DNA of 64,000 bases from Liolophura sinensis (GCF_032854445.1 NC_088306.1:29299764-29363763); one strand, 5' to 3'. Shown: positions 21,543-32,895, numbered from the stretch's first letter. Numbers and translations: made by a program. Notes: generated from the sequence alone by a model not told the origin.

Positions 21543-22556
21543 AATACACAGGGCAATTAAGCCTATAGGCCTACACATTGTGTAATGCCGTTCATATAAA
21601 TTAAGAACGTGGTCTAACAAAAGTCACATTATGGCTTTAAGGAAACTCCTTCTGGCGCGCAGTCGTGTTTAAAATCCCCTACGCTTGTTATTTCCAAGGT
21701 TTAAACTCACATGTGTCTGTTGATATTTGAGGGAATGTAGTTGTTGCATGCTTGGGTGGAATGGTATATACATGTATAGACTTTCAGGCCTGTTGCTTAG
21801 CGGCTTCATGGTCAGGGCGAATGACTTAAATAATAAATATTTACCTAATGGACAGAATTAAAAATATTTAGGACGGCCTGAACTTATCCCGCTTCCGGTA
21901 TTACCCGGATTGATCTCCCTTAGACGTAATAAATACATTAATTTCCCATAGATTTATGTCCAATAGCAAATTATTTGCTTTCATATCCCTGTGGACAAAT
22001 GACACTATGACCTTATATATATATACAAATAAAAAACATGAAGCATTAAGCCTCATTTTTTAGGAAGAGCATGTCTGATCGAGATCTCAATAATGGATAT
22101 TCACGCAGAAAGGCTGCCCTAATACCGTCGTATTTGTAGTGAAAAGGATGATATGCGGAAAAATCCAGCCAACAGGGCAAAATATCAATGTGACTTAATG
22201 GATTTCTTAAAACTTGACATTCGCAGTGGAGTTACTGGGCCCATCCAACTTCATCTGTGATCGATATCCATTTTTCTCAGTGTTCAATACAAAACTTCGT
22301 AATGGATCACAGTAAATAAAATAACGACCAGCACCTCGAGTTTGTTCCAAACTAAACTCGATAAACCGGTAGGAATGCATCGAGTACAAACAAGCATGTA
22401 AATTATAAGATTTATACCCTACCAATTCTAATACAATAATCTGATCAATCCATTAAACCCAGTAACTGCTGATCAACATTTGGAACCATCCTGACTCCAT
22501 AATTCCATTTTCATTTTGTTTGTTACTGCACAGAGGTCAGAAGGGACGCTAATTAA
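21543..22556. other. Non-coding stretch
   Basis: No coding region or named repeat was recognised in this AT-rich stretch. Confidence 0.45.
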
Positions 22557-22800
22557 ATTCATTTATTTATTTATTTATCTATTTATTTATTTATTTATTT
22601 GATTGGTGTTTAAGGCTGTTCTCAAGAATATTTCACTTATACGACGGCAGCCAGCATTATGGTTGGAGGAAACCGGGCAGAGCCCGGAGGAAACGATCAT
22701 CCACAGGTTGCTGCCAGATCTACCCACGTACGGCCCGTGAGGAAGCCAGCATGAGGTGGACTTGAGCTCGCAGCGACCCGCTAATGAATGAGCCATCAAC
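22557..22800 (-). repeat. SINE family A copy, reverse
   Basis: A long (ATTT)n tail precedes GATTGGTGTTTAAGGCTG, AATATTTCACTTATACGACG, AAACCGGGCAGAGCCCGG and GAAGCCAGCATGAGGTGGAC. The long clean tail suggests a fairly young insertion. Confidence 0.92.
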
Positions 22801-23940
22801 AACTCATATAATGTTTATAGAAACTTTAACATTACACATGTACGAATATTTTCTGCTTTTTTCGTGTGATTCTAAGATCAAGACGCCAGCCTGTCCCTTC
22901 TTTGGCTTCTTGGTCTGCTTATTCGTCAGTATACAAAGGCTTCCACGTTCAAAACATTTATTTATTTTAATTTCAACCAAATAACACAAACATAGGTACA
23001 CAAAGTTACAGGCGTTGTCTGAAAATGTCCGCGAGTCTTTATCAAAAGCACTTGTACTGATTGTTTGGCTATTTGCGACAGCCTCGCGAGAACGCTTGCG
23101 CCTAGACTTGACCAAACCAGACAGCTCTAATCGTCTGTCACATCAGAGATTACTTCCTTCCACCTCACTCTCGCGTTGTCGCACGGTAAAAACGTTAAAG
23201 CCTCATAGTTCTGCCTGCTTCTATTCTACATCCATGACGGTACCCATGTGAAATCAGTCAACCCTGAGAACATTTCTGTTATCACAACATCAGCCATCAG
23301 AATAACATTAACCATCAAACTTCTGCACCATACAACGCAGTCATGATATCTGCACAGTATGTCTCAATAGTATAGTATGTTTCTAATATTTAATAAAAAA
23401 TTGAAAAAATTAACACTAAGTAAAAAAGACAACATAATTACACACACTAATAAACAAATACCACGGAGCTCAACTCATCTGCAACACAAAGATAACCAAA
23501 AAAAATTCACGATGTTGTTGAAAATGGACTACATGTAAGATCTCTAAAACGTAAACTGTAACTTCTGAAGCTGTGCACCAATTTTGCATTTAATACAATG
23601 AGCAAATCTTAAAATAGGTCCGGAACGCTGCCAAAAAGCAACGTAACGACGGCCAAGCTTTTGCTGAAGTAAACTGACCTTTCCGAATCATCCACGTGAC
23701 AGACATATTGAATGACGAAGTGCAGATGTGTAGTTCCATCCGGTAGTTATGAGGCCGGATTAATAACAGAATACTGACTGTAAAACTGCCAGTTGAGATA
23801 CCCACTGCAGGATTTTTCAAGACATAAATGGAAAGGATGTCCTCTTTTATCACCGGAGTTTCATATCTTATCTTGATTCAATTTAATTCAATTTAAAGCA
23901 CAGTTGTAACATAGCATTTTCCTCCATAAAGGCTTCTCAC
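22801..23940. other. Non-coding stretch 3' of a GPCR gene
   Basis: No coding potential is recognised. It lies downstream of the minus-strand GPCR at 23953-24972 and may include its 3' untranslated region. Confidence 0.4.
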
Positions 23941-23952
23941 TCTGTTACCTCC

Positions 23953-24972
23953 CTATCCAGTCCACGGTTCTACGCGTGATCGCGAGCGAATACCTCCGCA
24001 GCAGAATATCACATACAAAATTGTTTTCAATCGAAATCTAAATGAAGGATAAATGGCTGAATAGATGATGACGTTGACAAAACAGTTGCTATTTGCCATC
24101 CACATGGAGGTAAAAAGCAGCCAACCTGAAAACTGACAAAAAAGTTCAAATTGTCCCAGAAAAAACACTACAAAAAACGGACCCCAGGTCATGAAATACA
24201 AGCTTATTGTTGCAACCAGCAGTCGGATGACTTTCTTTTCACGATAACTCCAGGATCGTTGCCTGAGGGTGTTTTGCGTACTGGCCGCGATACCTGTACC
24301 AGTGTTTGCTGTCATTCTTTGCCTGAGAGATTTTGTAACGGAAGTAGTGGTGAAAATGATCACCAATCCACTTAACACACCCACCATAAATCCAGTTCCG
24401 ATGCATACCCATTTGCTTTCACAAACCACTACACACGTGGTGATATCCGGGTTAAACCGGAAGTGCAACTGATCCTCACCTTTGATTATTGTTGGTGCCA
24501 CAAACAGTATTAAGCACGAAGTCCACAGCAAGCAGACAATTCCAAGGGATCTTTTCTGGGTCATTTTATTTTTGTAGAATACTGGATAACTGGTGGCAAT
24601 ATAGCGTTCAACTCCGATGACACCAACGCTCCAAATGGACACCGTGGAACATGAACCATGGACAATAGCGCTTATCTGACACCAGATGGCGCCGTAAGGC
24701 CACGTGCCGTTAATTGCCGGGGCTATGGCTGGGAGACAACCAATCAGTCCTGTGCAAAAATCTGCTGTAGTCAAATTAATGAGAAAAACCTTAGTGACAG
24801 GAGATATGTTTTTGATCGTCCACAGAATGACAAAGTTAAGGAGATTGCTTAAAATGATCGTCACAGATACCAAAAGCACCACTGCAGACCGTATTGCAAT
24901 TTCCACTGTGGTGTATCCAACGTCGTTTGTTGTGTTGCCTTTGCATTGGGAAACGTTGAAGGTGAGATTCAT
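23953..24972 (-). CDS. Rhodopsin-type GPCR, intact, intronless
   Basis: The protein has 339 residues and seven predicted membrane helices. The N terminus has sequons NLT (2), NVS (6) and NTT (13). TM1 is about 27-51 (SNLLNFVIL) and TM2 about 61-85 with TTADF holding the conserved Asp71. TM3 follows Cys98 and ends in ERY (122-124) in place of DRY. TM4 is about 142-162 and TM5 about 188-214, followed by a short loop with basic residues. TM6 has TWGP (262-265) in place of CWxP, and TM7 has NVIIY (300-304) where NPxxY is usual. A Cys pair at 324-325 could be lipid-anchored. The start ATG aligns with the paralogues at 40519 and 50135. It should act at the plasma membrane through G proteins. The ligand is unknown; an orphan amine-like or chemosensory receptor is possible. 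Confidence 0.92.
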   Translation of the reverse strand: MNLTFNVSQCKGNTTNDVGYTTVEIAIRSAVVLLVSVTIILSNLLNFVILWTIKNISPVTKVFLINLTTADFCTGLIGCLPAIAPAINGTWPYGAIWCQISAIVHGSCSTVSIWSVGVIGVERYIATSYPVFYKNKMTQKRSLGIVCLLWTSCLILFVAPTIIKGEDQLHFRFNPDITTCVVVCESKWVCIGTGFMVGVLSGLVIIFTTTSVTKSLRQRMTANTGTGIAASTQNTLRQRSWSYREKKVIRLLVATISLYFMTWGPFFVVFFLGQFELFCQFSGWLLFTSMWMANSNCFVNVIIYSAIYPSFRFRLKTILYVIFCCGGIRSRSRVEPWTG

Positions 24973-24999
24973 GTTTTACAAATATACGATAACTAAAAC

Positions 25000-25555
25000 T
25001 GGTTTAGAATTCCAGACAAATTCTCAGCAAAGCTTGTAGCTTGAAACAACAGGCTGAACTGTAAATAAAATCAAGGAGTCCTTACTTTATACTTGCTGTT
25101 CAACACTAATACGTTTTACCAAACCTTGGATAAACATACTAGCTACAGATTTATCCCACAAAAGCTGTTTTGTTCTCACGTGATGTTTTCTGTAAGTAAA
25201 AAGAAGTCCGCGGTGTGAAAGCGATGTTTCAGATATACCTGATGAATGGACTTTTTAAAGTCTGTTCAGTTCGTCTGTCATCGAAGTTCCAGCACTTGTC
25301 CACTTCCGAAGCCGCTCTGAAAATCAAAGGTTGATATTTGGTTGTAAGCATATGCAGACCTCTTAACAAGAAAGTCCATTGCATGCTGTTAATTTGTTTA
25401 ACAAACATGACACCTTGTTACTTATTGCTTTCAAAACAACGGGGTACTCAGAAAACTTTGTTATTTACTTTATTACGTCCAATTATCGGTGCACGTATGG
25501 TTGTAAAACATATATGAAGTACACACGCACTGCAACGTGACAGAAGTAAATGATG
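25000..25555. other. 5' flank of GPCR gene
   Basis: This is the upstream region of the minus-strand GPCR whose start is at 24972. No clear promoter element or exon is recognised. Confidence 0.35.
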
Positions 25556-25945
25556 CCTTCTTGACTACAGACCGCTTTGGTGGCCTAATAGCTGGAGCGT
25601 TCGCCTTGAGCTCGGAAGGCCTCTGATTAATCCTGGGTCGGGTCATACCAAAGACGTTAAAATTGGTAGTTGTTGCTGTTGCCTCGCTTGCCACTCAGCA
25701 ATAGGGGGTTAGAGCAAGGAAACAGGACTGGTGGGTCCGGTGTCAATATAATGTCTGAGTATCATGTCTGGTGTCTTCGGCATGATGCTTCAGTGGCGGC
25801 AGCACTTTGGCGACATGGGCTCGCCCAGCCACAAGAAGACACTGTATATATGTACATACATAATAACTCCTCGTCGTCATATGTTGAAAAATTGTTCAGT
25901 ACGACATTAAACCCCAAGCATTCATTCATTCATTCAATGATTACA
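25556..25945 (+). repeat. SINE family B, near full length
   Basis: The tRNA-like head has a box-A-like TGGCCTAATAGCTGGAGCG and a box-B-like GGGTCGGGTCAT. The body has CAGGACTGGTGGGTCCGG, TCATGTCTGGTGTCTTCGG and GACATGGGCTCGCCCAGCC. The 3' tail is AAATTGTTCAGTACGACATT with AAACCCCAAGCATTCATTC. It is about 390 bp with a (CATT)n tail. Other copies lie at 32655, 38818, 46260 and 53200. Confidence 0.8.
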
Positions 25946-26129
25946 GCCTGGGACACGGTTACCAGAATAGACGTCACAGTATTGCTCAAAAAACATTCTT
26001 GCAGACAGGTTAAATCTTGTCCATCCATACAACAACTACATTTTCCAGCTGTTACTTTACCTGCTCAGTACACTGTTCATCTCCCAATTGGTTTACTTGA
26101 TTGACGCAGGCCTAACCGATACTGTAATG

Positions 26130-26500
26130 CGTCTAGGAGGCGGTCGATGGCGTAGAGTGAACTTGAGCGATACTAACATAGCTTTAGATCCTTTTCTTAG
26201 AATATTCTCTAGTCGTCATGAAATGCCGAAGAGACTTCGGTGGACTCACTAAATAACGCTAATTGTCATTTATTTTGGTATCATATGGCGGGCATCGCAA
26301 AGTAATCCCCTTTGAATTCAAGACTTCCCTTCTGCACGTGTATCATTAAAATGCTGTGAAGTATTTCATCCTGCTGATTACTACGGCTCTCATGTGTTTC
26401 CTAAGTACACACCATGCCTTGACATATTGGTCTCATACTATCAAAGCAATCTCTTAAAATTAATCCGATAAGGGTCGTTTTAAAGTGGAGACAACAAAAC
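26130..26500 (+). repeat. Interspersed repeat G, copy 3
   Basis: GGCGGTCGATGGCG, TAGCTTTAGATCC, GACTTCGGTGGACTCAC, CCTTTGAATTCAAGACTTC, ACTATCAAAGCAATC and GTTTTAAAGTGGAGAC appear in the same order as in the copies at 12960 and 18250. Confidence 0.65.
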
Positions 26501-26814
26501 TGTGCTTAGACAAGTACTTACAAGCAATAAACATTCGCTTCTTTGGTTGATTCAGCAAAACAACAACAAATCTTCTATGGCCGTTGTATTAGGGTTTCCT
26601 CACAATCAAAGTGTCAAGGACTTAAGGCTTTACGCCTCCCGTTTTGACAATACCTTTTATATTCCGCTAGGGCAATCTCTCATAATTATGCTTTCGGCTC
26701 TCCATACAGTTACAGCTGTATAAACCAGAAGTGTATTTGGAAATCTCAAAGTCTTAAAGTGCTTTAACATAATCGAGGTTTTAGAATATAATTAGAGATG
26801 TACAGCACAAACAG

Positions 26815-26965
26815 CAAGACCAGAGCAGCGACGACAGTGTGATAGCTGGCACATGGTCACGCGTAACCTGTGAAATACAGCCTCTTACCAATTTACCTCA
26901 GTCAGGGTTTTATTCAAACTGTCCATGTACATGCATAAATTGCAGCAGTTTACACACCTCCTATT
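26815..26965 (+). repeat. Interspersed repeat D, best copy
   Basis: It contains AGAGCAGCGACGACAGTGTG, ATAGCTGGCACATGGTCACG, CGTAACCTGTGAAATACAGC, CTCTTACCAATTTACCTC and CATGTACATGCATAAATTG. Similar copies occur at 20338, 27510, 27920, 31100, 42135, 52440, 61105 and 61260 (+) and at 44965, 53640, 59640 and 61460 (-). No coding content, no tRNA boxes and no A-rich tail are visible. The core GGTCACGCGTAACC is nearly palindromic. Confidence 0.75.
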
Positions 26966-27509
26966 TAGTTTTAGGTATACATGCAGGCAGGAAATGCGCA
27001 GGGGCTCTTAGGCTGAAATGATCATTACACATCCTTACAAATCTCTGGGCCCATATTTATCTAGAGTCTTAGGACTTAACTCAAACATTCCAACTCTGCC
27101 ACAGTTAAAATGTTTTGCTCTAGGACGTTTAAAATTTGCCCATCGATTCTTTGCTGCAGAACAATGTGAAAGTGACAGTTTGAGTTGTTTTCTGCTCAGA
27201 GTTTGACTTTTTCTGAGAGCTTACAATTTTTGACTTACAGGTAAGTGTTAAGTTTCTCGATAAATACGGGACCTGGATCCTAATTTCGTACTTTATGATC
27301 TTAGTTCGTTGATTTGTTAAACATCGTTTTAAGATTTAGCCTTGCGATTAACCTCTATTTACCTTGCTTCATACGATTGTCTGTTTCAACGAGTAGGTTC
27401 GAAATATGTAAATAACGATTGTAAGCTCGCAAGAAATTGGATGTCCATTAAAGCCCAATTTGACCGTTTTATACAACAGCTATTTTATTCACAACTCACT
27501 GTCATAATA

Positions 27510-28215
27510 TATGACAGTGCAGCAGCGATAGTATTGTAGCTGGCAAATGGTCACACGTAACCAATGAAATGCGGTGTCTTGTCTATTTCACGTGAAAAAT
27601 CTAGACTTACTGTGTAGCGATCACATTTAAGATTGAATACCATTAAAACAATGCTACGGAACCAGGCTTCTGAAATGCTTGGCCCACCAGCAGCAGCCCG
27701 ATTTATGCAGGAACACAGTTCAAAAGAATAACACGCCAGCTACATTGTTTGTCGCAATACGAATAAATACTAACGATGGATTCTGGTTTGATAGGTAAAC
27801 CACAGCAGTTCCAGACGGCCCAGCTTGATTGTTCAAATACGTCTGCACGAATTGAAGCGTGGGGCCATATAGAAAGACTACAGCATAGAGATTAATACCT
27901 GCAAAGACATTAGCTTGAGATAAAATGGGCACACATAACAGGTGAAATACAGCCTCTTGTTAACTCTGTTAGAGTTTTATTCCAATTGTGCCTGTCGATG
28001 CTTAATTGCATGCCACCTTAGCTCCTTGGCTTGTGTATAATCAGGTAAAAAAATGCAGTGATGTTAATTGCAATTTATTAGACGTCACTGGTCTACAATT
28101 ACTCAAAATTCTGTGATGCCATCACGTTTAACACACAATCACATTAAAACAATGCAAAGGGACCAGAGCCCGGAGAAGCTTAGTCCATCAACAGGATCCT
28201 GATTTATGGAGAAAT
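27510..28215 (+). repeat. Repeat D/E cluster
   Basis: Two partial repeat D copies (27510-27600 and 27920-28020) are each followed by repeat E. Repeat E carries GACGTCACTGGTCTACAATT, ATTAAAACAATGC and GGGACCAGAGC. E also occurs at 45765 and 57736 (+) and at 42280 and 51900 (-). The fixed D-then-E order suggests one longer element of roughly 350-400 bp. A 70-codon minus-strand open frame (27720-27932) lies between the two pairs. Confidence 0.55.
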
Positions 28216-29077
28216 ACAATATAATATGATACACATATAACCCGTATTTCTTATTTTTGGTATATATGTACACACAAGTGCACACCCAGTATATACAGGA
28301 AACACTGCATGCACTAAAGAGACAGTATGTAAGTAGCATTTTGACACGGACGCCCATCTATCAGGCTTCAAGCACTAGGGAAAAGTAGTATAATAAACTG
28401 GGAATGATTTTTTTTTAATTCTTGGGTTCAGCATGGGTTTGACATGGTTTATGGTCTATTAATATTCAGACCCAACAGGCAAGCAGCCCACAGGTCTGAT
28501 GACAGGGATACATACAGAGTAACAGAAGCGTATACTACACATATGTAGAGTTATGTAAGTATAAAATACAGTTTTTGTACAAAGATAGTGTAAACACGAG
28601 TAAACATATGATGTAATTCTTGGTACAGAAATGTTATAAGCGTACGTGTAAACATAGGTGAATGTATAAAACTATTCTTGTTGAAATTTCATAAAAAAAG
28701 AATTGTAAACCGTTATAATCAGAAGTTAAGACCATGAAATATGTCAATCACAGAAAAACCGTTAAAAAAATCGAATGAACTGACCGTCTAAAATATTGTT
28801 GTGAAGAAAAAAATTTTATGGAGTGATTAGAACTCAGGTCATTATAGGAATTCATGGCTCGAGGGGAAAAAGATATTTTATGACCTTTTTTGAACGGACT
28901 CTAACTTGTCTGAGAGATATTTTTGGGTGGGGGACCATATGATTGACCCATACTCCAAGTTGGAGCGAACTAAAGATCTGTACAGGGATATAAGTGACTT
29001 GGTTTTTGTAAAAGAAATGCACGATCGTTTGAGAAAACCAAGCATTCTAACGGTATTGGTGACATGTACTCTAGAAT
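28216..29077. other. Non-coding stretch
   Basis: No gene or named repeat was recognised. Confidence 0.45.
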
Positions 29078-29365
29078 TCAGATTACTGGTTTCACAGTAA
29101 GATCTTTCACAGTCTTAACTCTTTCAAGTGCATGTCCGTCTATGCTATAATTGGATATACTTTTGTTGGTCTTATTCGTGAATGATATGACACAACACTT
29201 GTCCACGTTTAACTTAAGCTGCCAAACAGAACACCCGTTTGTTAAACGTGCAAGGACATCCTGTAATAGCTCACATTCTTGCGCGCAACGCACTTGTTTG
29301 TAAAGTTTACTGTTATCTGTATACAGTGACAATTTAGAGTGCCGAACACAGACATAGATCCACAA
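29078..29365 (-). pseudogene. LINE reverse transcriptase fragment
   Basis: The minus strand reads LSLYTDNSKLYKQV (a worn Y-A-D-D region), then LLQDVLARLTNGCSVWQLKL and NVDKCCVISFTNK. This is the segment after the catalytic motif in CR1/Jockey-type LINE reverse transcriptases. The catalytic Y-A-D-D reads Y-T-D-N. Only about 90 codons remain, so it is a truncated dead copy. It differs from the LINE at 34.7-37.7 kb. Confidence 0.8.
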
Positions 29366-29458
29366 ATCTTTTTCTTTCTAGGGGACTAAACATGATTGCT
29401 GCTTTTAACCATTCACACGAGCAGTTAGAAGACTTTATTGAGGTGTGTGAACATACGG

Positions 29459-29720
29459 ACCCCGTGGGTCAGTGGTTATAGTGGTCTAGCACAGCACAAT
29501 GAACCGGGGTGCTCTCTCCAGTGTTGTCGCTGTGAGTTCAAGTCCAACTCATGCTGGCTTCCTCTCCGGTCGTATGTAAAAAGGTCTTGCAGCGGCCTGT
29601 GAATGGCCGTGAGTTTCCCTAGCATTTACCTGGTGTCCTCCCACTAGAATGCTGGCCGCTGTCGTATAAGTGAAATATTCTTGACGCATGGCGTAAAACA
29701 CCCATAAAATAAATAATAAG
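29459..29720 (+). repeat. SINE family A, near full length
   Basis: A diverged tRNA head (CCCGTGGGTCAGTGGTTATA) and the box B region GTGAGTTCAAGTCC are followed by CATGCTGGCTTCCTCTCCGG, GTCGTATAAGTGAAATATTC and GCGTAAAACACCC. Confidence 0.92.
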
Positions 29721-30557
29721 GTATACTAACAAGAGATCGGGTTTCACCAGTTACTAGCTGGCCATGTTCCCAGCCTAGCTTTCACACTAACCATTTTGAA
29801 TCGTTACATTCACAACGGTTTAACTTGGCAGTATTGCCCACTCTCTCTTCTGCTGGGTGAAAGTCGTATACGAGCGCAAAGTAATTCTGATTCATATTAC
29901 CCACATTGTATGGAAATAATGAACTGTAACGTTACATCCACTCTGACAACAACCATTTTCAAATCACTCGACTCAATTGCTACGGCTGCTCTTCTTAAAA
30001 TTAAAATACCCCCCCCCCCCCCCAGAAAGTTGTTTATAATTGCAACTCCTTCTGTTGCAAATTAAAATTTAAACTCTAAAATACTATGTCAATGGCCGTT
30101 ATAGTGGTGTTTGTATGCAAAAGTTCCACAAGTTTATTTTCTTCCAATCGGGTCTTATTTAAAAGTATGGCTTGCTTTTGTGGTCTCACGAATAACCTGG
30201 TGACACGATGTCAGAATTATTGTAAGATTAAAGGAAATACAGGTATGTCTTTGTAGTGTACAGCCGTGACATGTCGACAACAGCACACTCGAAAAGACCT
30301 AATTCCATGTTAGTGAGTATATACTTCTCTGAAAGCTAAGCTGGGGAAAATATACAAGGTATCAGGGATTTTGGCTTGTAAAGATTATAGTTTTGTTCAT
30401 GTGTTAAATGTTATCTTTTGACAAATGTGTTCAAATTTCAACTTCAAGTGCCAAAAATTAAACATCTTCAAGACTTTTCAAATTTTGATTCGTGGAATCG
30501 GTCCCCAATCCAACCAGTTAGTCTACGACCACCTGCCAACTAATGCACCGTCTGCCC
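29721..30557. other. Non-coding stretch with poly-C run
   Basis: A relic reading AACAAGAGATCGGGTTTCAC (29729-29748) matches the hairpin region at 32.2 kb. A run of 15 C lies at 30009-30023. No gene was found. Confidence 0.45.
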
Positions 30558-30949
30558 AGCTTTTATTTATTTGATTGGTGTTTTACGGCACAGTATAGAA
30601 CATTTCAGCATGGAAACTCACTTGCTTATGTTTTATGCATATGCTTAAAGAACACAGTGACCAATGTATAGCTAATTGCTGAGGAGGAAATCGTCAGTTA
30701 ATATACTAGATGTTAAACCAATCCTTATTTTAGTTACATCTAGGCTGTGCGTCTTTTATAGGTATGTATCGGTATATTCAACACATGGTCTAGGTTAACT
30801 TTTATATATACAGCACTTGTAAAAATTGCGTTTATGATATGAATTTTAGACGTCTGAGAGAATAATGATTTCAAATATGTCTCCGTTATAAAGGTACAAA
30901 TCTAATCATTCCAATCCATAGCATTTATCACAAACTACATGAAAACAAC

Positions 30950-31215
30950 AAAAAAATCACACAACTACAGTATAATACACAAGTATAATACACAAGTCTA
31001 CACTATAAAACGCAAATATATTATACTTTACTACCGTAAAATACACAAGAATACACTATAATACACAAAACCCGAATGGGTCATGTGTATTATAGAGTAC
31101 AACCAGAGCAGCAACGATGACATGATACTTGGCAAATGGTCACGCGTAAGCTCTTGTCAGTTTCCTCCAGTTAGGGATTCATTCTAACTGTTAAGTTTAA
31201 GCAGACCATATGTCT
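30950..31215 (+). repeat. ACACTATAATACACAA-rich block plus repeat D
   Basis: Short repeats of the type TACACTATAATACACAA precede a repeat D copy (CCAGAGCAGCAACGATGACA). The whole block matches the reverse complement of 61460-61690 closely, including AACAGTTAGAATGAATCCCT on the opposite strand. Confidence 0.7.
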
Positions 31216-31544
31216 GTATAGTTATATAGACAGTTTGTCAATTGTTTGCAAAAGGTCGCTATTTTAGGTCTTTAAAAAAACCTCCACTGAGTTGAATTAA
31301 CTGGTCGTATTTCACTGGTTATTTGTGACCATTTGGCGGCTGTAGCATTATTGTCGATGCTATACTTTTTTCTCTCTGTTCTGAAGTATTTTTCTTGTAT
31401 AGATCAATGGGGAGAAGGTAAAATAAAATCAGTATTTTTGAGCGTTACACATAGAAGAAATGTTAGTTTGTTACAGTTTGAGCAGGGAAATTATAGTTGA
31501 CACGCTCCAAATGGTTAGACGATCAGTCATCAAAGGCAGTTGAC

Positions 31545-31720
31545 TTATTAATTTACTTACTTAAGAGGTGTTTTATGCCGTTCTCAAGAATATTCCACTT
31601 TATACCACGGCAGGATGTTGGACAGAGCAGGGAAGAACCCAACAAAATTCCGCCTGTTGCCGGAAGACCTTCCAAAGTACACGTGCGCTCTGGGAAGAAG
31701 CCAGCATTAGCTATGTAGGA
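31545..31720 (-). repeat. SINE family A copy, reverse, diverged
   Basis: GGTGTTTTATGCCGTTCTCA, AGAATATTCCACTTTATACC and GAAGAAGCCAGCATTAGCT match reversed SINE family A with many changes. Confidence 0.82.
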
Positions 31721-31999
31721 TCCACTTAGAACCGACTGAGGTTAATTATATGTGGAAAAATATGCGCATATCCATGAGAGGTTAATAGATTTCACACACC
31801 ATCAGAAAGTACTTAGTGCCATTAGTCAGTTATATCAGATTCTGCCATAGTTTTCTCTCTTTTAACAGCTTTCCTAAAAGCTAAATTTGGGAGAAAATAA
31901 CTAGGGTTCCATTTATATCATGTGTTTCTTCTTCTCAGAATGGTCAGAAATGTTTGCTGCCGTTCAGGATTTACATAAATAAGTGGAGTACAACCCTTA

Positions 32000-32152
32000 G
32001 TGAGGTAGTGTGCTAGTGCGGTGCAATGACTCAGGTCTGCCAGCAACCCCTAGATGCTCATAGGTTTACCCGGGATTTCCACGGTTTCCTTCCACCAATG
32101 CTGGCTAAATAAGTGAAATATTCGTGACCACCGTGTAAAACATAAATTAAAC
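32000..32152 (+). repeat. SINE family A fragment
   Basis: GTCTGCCAGCAACCCCTAGA, TTTCCTTCCACCAATGCTGG, AAGTGAAATATTCGTGACC and GTGTAAAACATAAATTAAA represent a worn 3' half. Confidence 0.78.
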
Positions 32153-32161
32153 ATGACCTGG

Positions 32162-32203
32162 TCTCTTGTTAATATAACATAACTAAGTTATATTAACAAG
32201 AGA
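32162..32203. repeat. Perfect 17-bp inverted repeat
   Basis: TCTCTTGTTAATATAAC and its exact reverse complement GTTATATTAACAAGAGA are separated by eight bases. They could form a 17-bp hairpin. The outward sequence TCTGGTTTCACCAGTTAG is a repeated string also seen near 29.74 kb. Confidence 0.9.
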
Positions 32204-32264
32204 TCTGGTTTCACCAGTTAGTAAGTGAGATCGGTTGGCCAGCTTCCCATATTAGCGTTGGCCA

Positions 32265-32655
32265 GCTTCCCAAACTGTTGAAGATTATAGACTACAAACT
32301 AATATTGCGAGCCGGGAAATATGCTAGAATCTTCCGACCTTGATAGATATAAACACTAAGGATGTTTACAAAATTCACAGCTGACCACCTATTTAAAATG
32401 CAGGAAAAGCATATGTACATTGATAAGGAATACCCATAGAGAGCACACGTCACTCTAACGCAGAGACTGTACGAAGTCACAAATCTAGGTCAAACGCAGA
32501 AACTGGAAACCACCTCATATCTAGGTCAAACACAGAAACTCTACACAGTACTAAATCTAGGTCAAACACAGATAATGTAAACAGCTCAAAGTATAGGTCA
32601 AACACATAAACTCTACACAGTCCTTAATGTAGGTCTAACACAGAAACTTTCAACA
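32265..32655 (+). repeat. Minisatellite-bearing module M6, copy 1
   Basis: A leader of about 240 bp (AAACTGTTGAAGATTATAGA, CTAGAATCTTCCGACC, ATTCACAGCTGACCACC, CACTCTAACGCAGAGACTG) is followed by four or five 36-bp units (CTAGGTCAAACACAGAAACT). The same leader-plus-array layout occurs at 33310-33845 (+) and 58285-58690 (-). Confidence 0.75.
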
Positions 32656-32895
32656 TCCGGGGATCAAACGCGGTTCGGGTAATACCAAAGACTTAATAAA
32701 TGCAAAGAAACGGGACTGCTTGATCCGGTATCAGTATAATGTGACTGAGTGGGTGTCATTATGGGGCCTTTGGCAAGTTATACTTTAAGAAGATACAGTA
32801 TCTGTACTCACACGTAATGACTTCTCGTCTCCATATGACTGAAAAATTGTTAAGAACGACGTAAAACCCAAAGTATGCATACTCACATTCGATAA
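32655..32895 (+). repeat. SINE family B copy, head missing
   Basis: AAGAAACGGGACTGCTTGAT, GTATCAGTATAATGTGACTG, AATTGTTAAGAACGACG and AAAACCCAAAGTATGC match family B without a clear tRNA head. It corresponds in position to the copy at 38818 relative to the GPCR 3' flank. Confidence 0.75.
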
